This document shows positions 1 to 17,600 of a DNA stretch of 64,000 nucleotides, in pieces (the stretch's first letter is position 1; every line of letters begins with the position of its first letter). A program made the translations under genes and the position numbers. This stretch comes from Anisakis pegreffii (taxonomy: Eukaryota > Nematoda > Chromadorea > Rhabditida > Anisakidae). The notes beneath the pieces are model-generated. The model had not been told where the DNA came from, searched no databases, and saw only the letters and a list, made by a program, of their open reading frames with translations. The stretch spans positions 62,001 to 126,000 of the forward strand of contig JAPYMA010001660.1 of the NCBI GenBank assembly GCA_035041965.1, written 5' to 3'.

Positions 1-650
1 AAAGTTTAAGGGTCTTGAAGAGTAAAGTCCCGACCTTCGGCATGAGTAAAAATTGGACGCATGGCCCTCGTTTCTAGGATGAAATTAGACGCTTCCAAGC
101 GAAGATATTTTTCGTAGTTAGAAACTCAAAACATTAAAAATGTGACCTAGGAAGTATGTTGGATGCTGTTAAATGCCAACCTTAAGTCATGCAGCGATTC
201 ATCTATTCGGTTCATTTGGTTCGCTACGTGATTGCGAACCTCTTCACGAATGCTCCAATATCTATAACGAAATTCGTACTGATTCATTACGAAAATCCTT
301 TTGACTTATTATAGTAAACTCTGACTAGATTTCGAGAACTAACATCTGTTGAACGGCGCTAACATTATTTCTTGACAACTTATCACTTCCTTCGGTAACC
401 TTGCTAAATCGTTTCCAGTAGCCTTGAATTATGACACTTTTGCTTGATTTCACGATTGCTCAACCTCAGTGCCCACATTTATTCTGTCTAACCGCTAAAC
501 TGAACGAAATTTTTGTTGCGCTGGTAATTAACTTTTTTTGCGCTGAACTCGATGGCAGTTAGTGGTATGTTTTCTAATTTCAGGGCGAGATTTTATCGCT
601 TCGCTGTCTTCTTCGTTACCGCATCTCTAGCTTGCTCAGAATTAGTCACC
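1..650. other. 5' flank of the KAT8 gene, no gene seen
   Basis: No open frame with family resemblance is visible on either strand. It is the upstream flank of the MYST acetyltransferase gene. A TTTCAG-type acceptor (around 573-583) and a second one at 651-663 are the only gene-like signals. The promoter cannot be placed. Confidence 0.5.
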
Positions 651-663
651 TTTCAACATTCAG
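651..663 (+). promoter_or_regulatory. Acceptor-like site just before the KAT8 start codon, possible trans-splice site
   Basis: The run tttcaacattcag ends 18 bases before the first ATG of the KAT8 frame. That frame has an in-frame TAG at 643-645, so the ATG at 682 is the first one available. In nematodes many mRNAs receive a spliced leader at a TTTCAG-like acceptor a few bases upstream of the start codon. This site has the right sequence and spacing, but it could also be an ordinary acceptor of a 5' UTR intron. Inference only. Confidence 0.35.
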
Positions 664-681
664 CAAAGAAATGCTCAAGGT

Positions 682-4503
<3,822 letters not shown>

Positions 4504-7500
4504 TGATCTTTCTGAATGAATTTGTTGATGACGTTATTCGAAACTGATTCATTTCTATGCTGCAAAATCCGTTGATCTGATGTCAAAATATTGCGTTTAC
4601 AAGGCGGAATCCGGCCTGATTTTTCATGGTCGTTTTCGTTAGTGAATGTGGTTTCCAATCTTGAGTCTCTTTGGGTTCAGTTTCATAGTATTACTGAACG
4701 TTTTTGTTCCAATAGATCTCTTTGTTGTTTTTGTTTTGTTTTTGAAAATTTACAGTTTATTCATGTGGCTGGTTTGCATTCTATGTGATGAATGCAAATT
4801 TTGTACTTGTCATTGGATGATTTTAGGAGATATTGTTTTCATTGTTGTTTGATTATAAATACTACATAGTGTATGAATCTTTGTCACGCTTTGCCTTGCA
4901 TTCACAGTGTACAAAAGAGAATGATGAAGGAATTGATGAGTTCTATTTCTGCCTTGGAAATTTGAGAGAATACTCATCAGTTGATTCCTTTCTATGATTG
5001 ATTTCGGTGCATTTTTGGAGTACAGTACGATATTTTTTGCGGAAATTTGGTGCGTTTCGTTCTCTCAGGTTTAATGCGCTTCTTCTATGAGAAATGTTAT
5101 GTTTCCACGCTTTCAGTGGTATGAATATGCTATAACGAGATCTTATATATGTAGGTTATCTAGTAGTAATTGTTGTGTGAAATTTTTATACCTCTCTGAA
5201 GATTATTTGAATATGTTGCAGACGTTCATGAGGATGCATAAAACTTTCGATTGATCAAATGAGTCATTCCAAATAGTGTACGGCTTCGCATCCCTCTTCA
5301 TGATCAATTAATCCCTTTTTTATGATGTCATTGTACCATTTGCTATGAGTGAAAAGGATTGCTCCCTATTGTTCTAGTGCAATAAGAAGCATTTAGTGAT
5401 CGCTTTGAATGCTTGCTGCAGCAGCTCATTGTGATTGGTTTAGTATGCTGCCTGTGACTCATCTGTATTGCATTCAATCCATCCGGAGGCAGTAATTTTC
5501 TTGGATATGTTCAGTTTGGACGACTGCTCTGGGCAGATATTTCGTAATGCATTTAATTAGTTTTGTCGAAACAGCAGTCGGTTTTGTGGAATAAATTAGA
5601 GGAGAAAAACGAAGTTTTCTGTCCATTTCATCACCAGTATGAGTCAGAGCATTTCATTTGCTCGAAAATGCATTCGTCAAAGGGGATCGTTTTCAGCTCA
5701 AAAAATTGTATGAATTTTCGACGAAATACATGAATGCTCGATTCAATTGCACTGAAAAATTTATTTCATAAGATCGATGAGCGATTTTTGAGGGGAACTT
5801 GCGTGGTTACTATGGTACTTTTGAAGCGAATATCTTGATAAAGGATATAGGATATAGTTTTTTGATGAACTGATGAAAAAGATGATGGGAGAAGGCTTAA
5901 GATAAAAAGAAATCAACAATGATTACATTGTACTACTAACAATCGTAAGATTGATCGGTGATTGTTTTGAGTAGCTATTATTAGGTCGTGCTGTATGTGG
6001 GCCTGGGTAGCTGCTGGTAGCTATTATATGATATACCAGTTAATTTCATGTGGCCGGAAATCTCGGTCAATCATCTCGAACGGACCAGAAATCAAAAACA
6101 ATTTATTGAAGCAAAGGAATCATTGTGATTGAGGGACTGATGCAAAATTTCCGTAAGGTGGTTGGATTCCTGGACAAAATGATAGAGGAAACAATCGAGT
6201 TGATCTCGAAAGAATGGGCAGAATAATAAACAGGGTTTTTTTTGCGGAAAACGATGTTGAATTCTAATGGGCGATTATTTTTAGACTAAGCAGAACGTGA
6301 AATTGTTGAATGTTGCTAGAGAGAGTGTGCATTACGCGTTGTGAATGGATATTATTAGCCTGCATTATATGAATCATTTGAAATGTTTTCATTTACGCAC
6401 AAGCAGCAATTCATCACAGCAAATCGCCCTCTCAGAAACCAAAAATTCACTATAAATTGATTACGATGAACAAAATCCAGGTCTGTTTCAGTGGAAAAAG
6501 GTTTCATTGGTTTCATTGAGAATATTTTGTCAAATCGCGAAAAAACAAAACGATCGAACTTTCGCAGAATGTAAAAGTATAAGGGCGCAGCATTATAATG
6601 ATGGATTTCCAATATCAGTTCGGAATACGAACGGAGATAATTTGACACGGAAACGAAAACGATCTCAAATTGGATAGTATTTTGAAAAGACAAAGAAAAG
6701 CGCATAATTGGATGGACAGTGACGATTAGAATGACCACTGAGCCATGTAGTGGCTATTATTAGCTCATTTTATACGAATGCATTCATGAGTCACCATCAT
6801 CCTATCATTGAATATAAAGAAGGATATCGCATGATGTATTTATTTATATGGTAATGAAAATATAATCAATCTTCATGCATCTGCAATGACCACATACACG
6901 CATATCACTTATTCATTATACGATCCTGACAACGAGTTGACGGCAGTTTTCACTAATCCGTCATACCAAAGGCTTTTGGATATTCATATTTCACATCTTG
7001 CCGAAATCCAATGAACGATATTTGGAGAACATATGAGTCATAAAGAATTGGTTTTTGGCAATCTTCAGAAACACTGCAATAAAGCGTTGAGGTACTGTTG
7101 AGGTACTGATCATCAGTACACCTTGTTCCTCTGATTCTACATATTCTAAAGATGAGAATTTATCCTACATCGTACCTGAAATGATCCCCTAAAAATTCCT
7201 GATCATGATCTCTGAAGAAAGAATGAGTAAGAAGAAACTGATCTCAGCCCATTGATAGCTATATAGCAACAGTAAGCAAACAAAATTCCATCCATCTCCA
7301 CTCTCCGTTCTGTAATCCTATACATAAATCACTATTTCACAGTTAACCGCATAAATCACTATTTCACTGAAGATATGCCGTAGTGCCCTTGTTGAAAGCC
7401 AGAGATGTGCATCCAGCTAAGTCAGGATCATGGTATGATTGATACTCATTTGTACTTATTATTTGAACTAACAAGCTGAATGGTTTGCATTCGCAACAAT

Positions 7501-10500
7501 GCTATTTGAGTAGGATGAAGAAATTTTCAAATGTTTAGCAGTGTACAAAAAAGATATTCAGTGTTGATAAGAAGATCTGCCGTATTTGAACAACCAATCA
7601 TTAATCACATATTCAAACAAATCCAAAAGCGCACATCAAGTACTGTCATCAATCATGCATCTACAAGCATACGACCTATGTACCAACAAATCTGCAATTC
7701 TGACATTTCACTCATTCGCAGATCATCTGACATGTTTTCGGTTTGAAATCTTCAACTGCATAATCTGCTGATCACTTCATCAACGGAATTCACGTAAACC
7801 GCAGATATTCTGATGTTCAGTGAGCCGGTGATATTTCAAATGCCCCTGATCAGTTCATTAGACTGAGATTCAGTCGATTCAATGAGAAACGAAAACTCAA
7901 CTGATACAGTATACAATAATCAAACAATTGTGTCATTTAATGTATCCTCAATCTTCACTCCGTCCGAACTTTCTATCAACTGTGTCCACTTCTGTATCAT
8001 ATTCCAGGGCTCTTATTCAACCAGATCTAATCAATTGTCTGATCATGTGCGTTGAAAGCTTTCAGATTTCCGATAAGGGTGTTTCGAAATCATTGGTTAA
8101 TCCTATTTATCCGATATGAGCTAATTGATGCATCCTCCTTTTAAAGAGTAATTAAATTTGCATGCGATTCTTGAATTGTTGATGGTCTCATTAGGGCAAA
8201 AGCGTATTATTCACTCTAATTTGAGCTCCTTGAGCCAGTTCAGTGTGCATTCGTTGATCATTCAAATTTATTTGCATTAGCATTGTGCATCAAATGATTG
8301 TAGTGATGACTCTTCACGTTTTGGTGATTATTCTTCCAAGGCACCTCAATATATTTTGCTAGTATCATAATTTATTATGAGCATTTTTTTCTGTTTTTGT
8401 AGATATTGCTTTGCTAAACTGTAGTATTTTCGTTTGTGATCTATCTGCATCGCATCAAATGCCTCAATCATAACATACAAATAGCAGTTTTACGTTATAT
8501 ACCATACACATACGCATTTATGCAAATCAATCGAATAAAAACGTCTGCTATTCCCTGGTATTATATGTTGGTTTGTCTGTATGATTTTTCATAAACCGCT
8601 CCGAATATTCACAATTCACAATGTTCCCCAGATGTTCGTTAGAATACAATTTTACTGAATTATCACATCAGTGGGAATGCATGGAAAAAATTTGTCTCAG
8701 AATGCCTCAATTCTTATGATGAAACGAAATGTTCTGGATTGAATCCGTAAACAATATGTAGTTTTGATGGCAAAAGCGCATTATTGCAATCATACGAGCT
8801 TTCTGTAACAATCAACGAATTTAGTCAAAATGAAACAGATTTAATCAAAAGGATGAGGAGGTCAAAACACATTCGTTCACGTTATTCTTCAAACATCTTC
8901 ACAATTTATCACCAGGTTCACCAGAACAAGAATTGCTTTATAATATAGGAGCTTTCGGACACATCACACGGACAATAATCTGGGTGTGTGCATTAAAAAG
9001 GATATAAGCGATAGCGGGATATAAGTAATTCGTTAAGGAATGAGCAAACGAATGCTTAGCAATAGATAGTATGGATGGTCTCGGTTCTGGGCGTCTGGTG
9101 GGTTGAACCTTTCTCTTCTTTTTCATAGCAAAAGCGATGGACACTATCGGACGTACCAGCAATGCTCCAGTATTGGTAGTAAGAGCACTTCAATGACCAG
9201 CAGCAGCAGCACCAGTAAAAGCAGCAGCTAAATGCACAATGCTTGTTTAGTGCTTAATAAAACTAACATCTTCAAATGAGCGCAGTCATATGCGCCTTCT
9301 TTAGTAATCAACAAATTTGGCCGATTCATTCGTATCGTGTCATCTTCGTTAAACCTCTTTTCTTTATTTGTCTTGTACTCATCGAGAGAATTATACTTGA
9401 AGATGTTCGTTTTCATGTAGTACTCATAGTTAGCTGGGCTCATAGTGATTGTGTAGAAGTATTCGTTTTGTTGCCGTGTCATGGAGTGTCTTCCGAAGCG
9501 TTTCCTGTATCATTTTACCACAATCTCATTCGATTGTTCGAGTTTACCCAACTTTCACAACAAACGGTGAATGCAAATCGTACTATTTCACAAGAGTTCC
9601 TGTTTCATACGCATAAATTCATCTCTTTGGGATGAAAGTGATCTTTTGAAAAGATCGCTTTCAAACTGTAGATGTGCCGAGGCGATCTATTCGGAGGTTA
9701 TTAAAAACTATTGTGATAATTCATTGAACTTTATTGTCACATAGGTTTAATCGGTGTAAAGTTGCACAATCGACGATCTTTAAACCAAAATGTACTGGAA
9801 TAGGTCAGTGAGTTTTCGTCGAGCACTGAAAGCAATTGAAAGCTACCGATGCTGAAAATTCGCCTTGTCGGTAGCCATCGAATTGCACTGGTTGAAGACA
9901 GATAGCCGCCAGAAGAATTTGAACTGTTCATAGAAATATTGTGCCTAAATACTCAAAAACTCCTCATACGGTCATCCTCATGGATTACACCAAATTAAAC
10001 GATTCTTCTTGTGTGAAACAAAACAGAATATTTCGATAAGTCAGCAGACATCTTAAATCTATTTGCTAAATTGACCATTTTATACGTTAATTGAACTAAT
10101 CGTGATACCCGGCCGGCAGTACCATGAACCATTATTACGAAATTTGATGAGATATTTAAGCGTTTCTTTTGTCCTCTCGTAGGAGAGACTGATTAGTTGC
10201 TCTAAGATGGATGTCGTAATTCAGTTTTTCTCTTATGTCTTATAGATCTTATCTCATCAAATACCGTCTTGAAATCACGAAAAAAATGGCTAAACAGTAG
10301 GATTTCAGCAAATGGAGAATATTAGGTCTTCTCATAAACACATGCATTTATCCGGTCGGATCAGTGCACAGCAGAAGGTTTTCATATTGAAATTGATGAT
10401 TACGCACAACGCATTTAATTGATATGCTTCGTTTTTTTGGTCAATCCACAGCGCTTTCATCATCTTGCAGATTTTGCCGTTTGCAGACTTCAGCTGTTTT

Positions 10501-13500
10501 TCAATGAAAATTTCTGCAAATTGCATTAAACGAAGGAAGCACAGTGCAGAGTCACTAAAGGAGCTGCATAACGAACATTTTTACAGTCTATCTTAAGTAT
10601 GAAACCAGCGATTTGCGAAGGCTTGCCGCGACAGTATGTACACAAATTAGCATCGTTAGCCTGAAAAATCTCGCCGTAACAAGTTTTTTGAGGAGCAGGG
10701 GACAAGAAGCTGCCTTTAAAGGTGCAAATGAATTCTGCTCAATGTTCATATGATAGAAGAAATTTGAAAAACCTTCCATCAGCGGAATGAAATGGCGGTG
10801 TATCCCATAATCTTTTCGTATTCGTTGGTGCGATCGTATCTCGAATCCAGCATTTCTGATTGTCCACATGGTCAGTTCATGGCGATTCCACCAGAAGCGA
10901 TTGAATTAGCCCTATGCAAGGTTATTAAAGCGTATAAATTATGCATATGCACATAATTTACATTCGTCAGTATGCATAAATAGAAGTTTCTATTGCCCAT
11001 ACTCATCAGCACGATTGTGATGAAGAGTCTGTTTATGTTGATGAGGTACAACTCATATCCGAGATTTGCATTTAACTCGACCAGACTGCTCATACCATAT
11101 AAACAGATATGGACGTACTGGTGGTTGCAATCGGCTTTGATCATATCGCGAGCAGTGTTTTGTAATCGGATACGCGCTCATAATCTGTAAATCCTACCAC
11201 TTAATCAATTCATTGAATAATGCTTCTGGGGTAATCTCGAAACTCTAAATTTTGCTCCTCTTTTCTCTACTCCAAGTTGTTGCCGCTTCATACTGTTGCT
11301 GAATGATCATTCGAAACATCTAAGGCGATCAAACAATGTCCGCGTCCATTCTACTGGGAATGCGCAACATTTCGTTGAACGAGCAAAATGTTTCGCCGAG
11401 AGTAATTAAAATCGTTTATAACTCTAAAGATGATGAATCGTATTCGTGGTGACTGACGAATAGTCGTTTCGTTCACTAATGTTAGAAATTTGCATTGATC
11501 TCTTCATTTATATGCATTTAGACGAATAACTCGAAAGAATTTCCTTATGAACTTGTTAAGGAAGTGGAGCCATCACATTTGTTACTCTATTTATGGATGC
11601 TTTTACTTCGTGCCAGAAGCAAACAACAATCTCATCACAGACATTTATCAATTCCTAAAAATGTTTTCATTGAATCGACGCCAGTCACAAATTATCGCTA
11701 ATGTTCATCGTTTATCGCGTACTTTTGCTCACGATTACTTCCTCTGCAAATCTTAGAATGCAATTAGGAGCTAAGAAATGTCCGAATCACAATTCGTCAC
11801 GTAAATTTAGCAAATTAGGGTCGTAATGGAACGTCGCAAAAATCAGCACTGACTTTATATTTTGCAGAAATCAGCAGAACTAATGAGATATACGATGAGT
11901 ACTTGTGAATAAGTTGTTTAAAGGGAAAAATACGAAACTAAACAGACGGAAATTTTCAATTTAGCTCTGACAATAAGTAAAAATTCCGGCTGTAATTTGA
12001 TCTAATTTTGCTTTGATCTCTCCATGCTCTGATATCGCGAAATAGCTGACAGGTCTAATTCTTCGTCCTCATTTTACTTCAGTACATCAACGGAACACCA
12101 CTTACATGTATCAAATTCATGTTTTCATTTGCTACGCCCATAGAATCAATGAAATGCGCAGATGTTCTGAAGCTCCATACGACATCTTTAAGAGGAAAGC
12201 GAATTCTTAAATAATTCTTCTAATGTCGCGAATGTGACCACCTGGAATGCATTTATGACTGAGCAACTCAACTGTTTCATTCCAGTCTCGATTGCACCAG
12301 ATGTAAATTCATCGTGTTGTTCCAATCTCAAGTACGCACTGCTAAAGACCCAAGGTTCATAAACGAGTACTAACGATAACAGGAATAGTTGCTGATGAGA
12401 AATAGGCCATTGGGTCCGTCCGGTCGATATCACCCGTTGCTTTTTCTCACATAAAACACAGTCTTATCGAATGTTTATTTACATTTGATGTCCCTTAACG
12501 ATCCGTCATCCTATCGAGTACACATTTTATTAGCCATTTTGTTCATCATTTACTATTAGAGCGAATATTCATTTCGTTTTGCTATCTGCCAACGAACTCA
12601 TCAACTCAAACATTGTATCGTAACTGTGCATATGCATAAATGTGTGTTTGTTTGTGTATTACAACATCCGAACACAATAACAAATATTTGAAACACTTGT
12701 ATGTACTGCTAAATAGGTACACTGTAATCGTATAAGACGCGATGATAATCGTATGATATTTTCTTTTAGTTATTCAGTGAAATGAATGATGCATCTGAAC
12801 GTATTAGAAGCATTCATAATTGGATAAATTGGTTATTGCTTTTAAGAATAAGTACGCATGGTGCACAATATGCCCTTTACACCATCAATTACGGATTGTC
12901 CCCATATATCTTGTTCATCCATTCTCTCAGTTATTGCTTAAAATTAGTTTTCTCTCACTAGAACAGATCGAATACACTGAACATCTTAGAGATCAATGAA
13001 AACGCTTCACATGAACTGAAAATCGGAAACGTGTTAGCGATATTCATCCGATATGAACAGAAAATTTATCCATTATTGAGTGGTTGAAAGTGAAACAGTC
13101 TTATAATCTCAATGAGTAACGCTGATTATTTGCGGATACTCCAAATCAATGGATGTAAATAATGGCGATTTAGATCCAATGATTCGTAAAAATCCATCAA
13201 TATGATGACATTAATTAGTTACTTGAGTGATCTGATGGCCGTGTTGTTCGAATTGGATTATTTCATCCGTTGTGAAATAAAAGAGTTAATATATAATGGT
13301 GTTTTTCATCAAGCTAAATGATATTTGATCATGCAATCACCCACTTGATCAGTTTGCATTCATCGTTTCTTTTCAATATTAATGACTACAACAAAATTGC
13401 TGTAATTTCATCAAATTCTCGAAAAGTTGTATTGTTATGTGTTATTCTCTGCAATGCTTTGTCGAATGATCCTGTTCCATCAATTGCGGAAAAAAACTTA

Positions 13501-14589
13501 AAAAACTCAAAGTTGTAGAAAAAGTTGCCGAAATTATATTTTGAGTTTTTTGATACTCCTACGAAAAGGACTGCTTAATCCACAATCCATTGAATAGAAC
13601 GAACAAATCAGCGTGATAACAATCCAGTGTACTCTTTTGAATACGAACTCCTTGAATAGAAGGCACATTCCAGAATGCATGATAAAATGTTAGTCTATTG
13701 ATCCAACCGGTCAGTCACTTTAGTATCCTCATGCCATTTCCCTTTTTCGAGCTTTATTTTGAACTTTTCAAGGTGTTGTTGAACAAAACGCTACGTTGTG
13801 ATGCCATCATCTCCGAATTCAGTACGTGACTTTGATTAGGAGTCAGTTAACAATAATATTCTCTCGAAAATAATGGTGTGAGAAATGTGTACGAATATCA
13901 GTTCCATATTAGAATCGCTTTGTATGTCGTAATTACCTACATCATCATCTATTCCTCTCTAAACGATCATCTATACTTATTCATGTGTGCCTCTAAAAGA
14001 AAGTGCTTTTATTACAACTGTCTCATAAAGCGAAATGTACTTTCAAATGCTATTATAAAGTATCTCTTTTGATCGAATAAATTTTGCCGTTATGATTCGG
14101 ATGCCGCTTCAAAATGATACCGAGAATTGTCCTCGACAGAACGCAATTTTGTGAAATCGGGAAATCGCTTTGAAAATGAATCGCATATCAATCATCTTGT
14201 TGTTATCAATCGAAACAGTTATCAATTGTACACTAACGGCAAATGATCGCAAGTATAGCGCATCAAAGCAAAAACAACACAAAGCGCATTGTACCATATC
14301 TTTGTGAATTTCTCAAATTCCTTTACATTTGACTAACTGTCCTCTCATGACGACTGTTTCATGACGGCGCGCTGCCTCAATTCCAGTTCAAATAGACCGT
14401 CATCGATACGTTACATGGTTTATGCGGACTATTTTCAGACCATAAATGTTTTCAACGAATAATAAATGATTATGGTGTGTGCAGCAGCCTTTGAACAGAT
14501 CGACATAAATTATGCATCACATTCCCAAATGGAATGAATCTTTTCGATTTATCAAATGAAATAATAAATCAATCGGTGAGTACATTTGA

Positions 14590-14590
<1 letters not shown>
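4504..14590. other. Gene-poor stretch downstream of KAT8
   Basis: Only short AT-rich open frames without domain resemblance are present. A possible poly(A) signal (AATAAA) lies near 5590. A CAG-rich run at 9196-9230 yields a serine-rich frame in one phase but has no convincing upstream exon. I see no tRNA, rRNA or transposon ends. Small or fast-evolving exons could be hidden here. Confidence 0.45.

Positions 14591-14622
<32 letters not shown>
14591..14622. repeat. (TG)n microsatellite
   Basis: An uninterrupted TG dinucleotide run of about 32 bases in otherwise unremarkable AT-rich DNA. No gene overlaps it. Confidence 0.95.
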
Positions 14623-14624
<2 letters not shown>

Positions 14625-17600
14625 AGAAGCGTTGATGCGTTCGAATAAGTGAATAGATAAGTGTACGCATTACGACTGATAACGAAATGCATCTAAGGAA
14701 CTTTAAGCGGAAATGGGAGAAGCGGTTAGCCTTTCAAAGAGATACTGCACACTTTGAACTTTCACTCGAATTTAAGAGGGCAACTACTACGAACTCTGCC
14801 AACGACGAAATATTTCATTCCCAAAAATGTTTGCTGCAAACAACAACAACACGGAACATTTGCATTAGTCAATCAAATGCTGTGAAAACGATCCGTCAAC
14901 AAGATTGATCACCAAATGCATACATCACTCCTCAATGAGCAAAGAAGCGCTCAAATGGATATTCATTCCTCTGGTATTATGAACGAATAGACAAGCGTTT
15001 TGCGCCATGAAATTAGTGAAGTTGTTCGAATTCAAATGCAATTATTGTTCACATTTTTGCACTTTCAATGCCACATCTTGCACTCATTCGAATCAAATTT
15101 CCAAAAAAAGTTTTCTCACAATGGGTCTGATTCAACGAAAAAAGTGCTATCCGTAATGTGTTTTTTTGGCGCAAAAAATTCCCATTTTATGATAATATCG
15201 ACGTTTTTTTGGGTGTTGCATTGCCCAGCAACAGCTGCCCTGAACATCTGCAACAGTCGCATAAAAACTACTCGAAAGGCAGGCATGCATTTGCAAATGA
15301 ACGAAAAAAACCCGGATGAAGGCGATAAGAATTAAAAACACAAATACAGTCGCTCTGATTTATCGTATGCAGCCTTCTCATGAGCGTTCTAATTCAGAGC
15401 ACTATTCCAGCTCGTTCTTTCCGTCATCTCATCCGCATTTCCAATCGTGACTGAAAGCATTGCAAGGTGTTCAGTTGAAGCTGCTGAAGCTCGTTTTCCC
15501 AGGCCCAGCCTGCAAATGAAACAGTAATTTTGTAAGGCCAGATTTCAGTTAAGCCTTTGGCATTGAACAGTGTTTCGTGAAGTTTACAAATTTGTCAATT
15601 TGATGTTTTTCTCACCAGCAATCCTTCTTTTCAACTCATTACTCGTGTTCAGTTTGGTTCTTAGTATTGTGATTTTAGTAACAATCCGAGCAGTTTTAGT
15701 AATTTTTAGTAACAGCTTAAAACTTGCCTCAGAGGTAACCAGGACTGCTTATGAACTATTACAAATTTTACTACAAATACTAGTACCTAATCAATCATTT
15801 GCTCTGCTCAAATTTATTTCCGTTAAAATAGCACAAAGAACAGCCAGCGTACGCTAACTGATACACCAATAAATTTCTACTACAAATACTAGAAATACGC
15901 CGCCGCAGCTATCTGGTTGCCATGCGATATGGTCGTTTTTAGTAGATCCCTTGAGAGCAACTGCAAGCAAGCGAACGGGCAAGAGGACATAAGCGTTTGC
16001 AAGATTGCTCTGAAAAGAAAGAGAAATAAGAAAGAAGTAAATGAAAAAGCCGAAAGAGAGCAGCTATTGAGAAAATATCTAATTAATGCGTAAAGCTCTC
16101 TTACTTTTATGGATGAGTGAGTAGTGAATAACAGCGAAATGGAACGCTTTAACAGATGCATCTAATTTACAGCCTCGACTTGTGTCTGCTTTATAAGGTC
16201 AGAGCAAACTCATGAAAGCCAAGGAAAACATTGAAATGCGATGAAAATGATTTATTTTGTTTTAAACAAGTGTTCTACTTTTCTGTTGAGTTGAACAAAT
16301 CCAGCATAATCTCTCTTCTTAAGTTACGACTGGTTGCAGTACTGCTAGTCGAAACAGATTGTTTAATTTCAAGGTAATCTTTTGATCAAGATTATCCCAA
16401 TCGATCGCAATGCGATGCGAGAGGATCGCATTGTTGAATTTCATGTCTGCTTATTCTACTCTTCTAATGGTTCCATGGAAACAGAAAAGTATGAATTCGA
16501 TGAAGGGAGCCGTGAAATGTACTCGAATAAATGCAGCTAAATGATTTATATTTGGTTCTTTGCAATGTGTCTATTCGAAAGTGATCTCCGCGTTTTCGTA
16601 ACCGACGTTCTCATTACATAGAGAAAAATTCAAACAGGATCTTGTAGGATAGGCATTGTTCATGTGTTTTTTTTCGTTAGATGAAGAAATTCATTGCTGG
16701 TTAAATTGAATTTATTTGGATACAGTTATTTGATCACATTTAGATTGAACAAGTTAATTTAGTGTCGTCTCGTATTTTCATTATATGCCTTACAACGAAA
16801 CGAATTCTAGCGTTCAGTAGAAATTCGTAGTGGACGGCACGCACACACAATAGAGCGTAACAAATGTGTTCATTGAAGCATAGATGAACTTATGAGAATA
16901 TGTTGAATAATTGATGAAAATATCGGTCCGATGGCTTAGTGGCGCAACGTTGTTCCTTCCAAATACCCTCTGATCGTTCCCAATGAATGTCTTTCAAAAT
17001 CACCCATTGATGTCGTTCATCTTTAAATGATGGATTTGAAAGTTCTGTTTCAATAGCTGATTCGCTCTATAAGATCATTGAATCGTGAAGTAGCATTTAT
17101 GAGATGTTCTCTGTGAGCGTTTTAAGTTTTCGGTAGTAGTAGTCTTCGCACTTCCCTATTTGATGTGATGGTTTCCGTAATTTCATTGAACATTAATCGT
17201 GAAACATCCTTTCCGCTCCATTCTCATTATTCTAGCACTCTACTCCAATTTCCTTTGAAAGAATTTTCGCTTGTTCAACGCTATTTTTTCTACTTTGTCA
17301 GACTAGTAAGAAGGGCAACAAAAAGTTCTCTTAAAATGGAGTAGATGTATTGTCTACACCATCTGCGCAAAACTCTTCAAAAAAATTCCGGTTACTTTTC
17401 ATCTCGTTGACAAGGTTACTCGGTTTGCGACGCTTTTTACAGCCTCTTTGGAAACCAATCAAATGCCATGCAGATGTTCCATCGACTAATCGTTCCAAAA
17501 AAGATTCGTCGAAATCGACCCAACTAAACCGGATCAAAGCTCTTAGAAAAAACACCTCAAGTTGCGACAATTTCATTTCATGAGGAATCAGTTATTTGCG

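Noticed and set aside
9130..9229. Serine-rich possible terminal exon (GSKSTSMTSSSSTSKSSS)
   Set aside because: The serines come from a CAG-type run; the upstream candidate exon does not match phase and no family similarity is visible.
16926..17000. Possible tRNA or Y-RNA-like start (ggtccgatggcttagtgg)
   Set aside because: Box A resembles a tRNA, but no box B, no acceptor stem partner and no closing stem for a Y-type RNA were found downstream.
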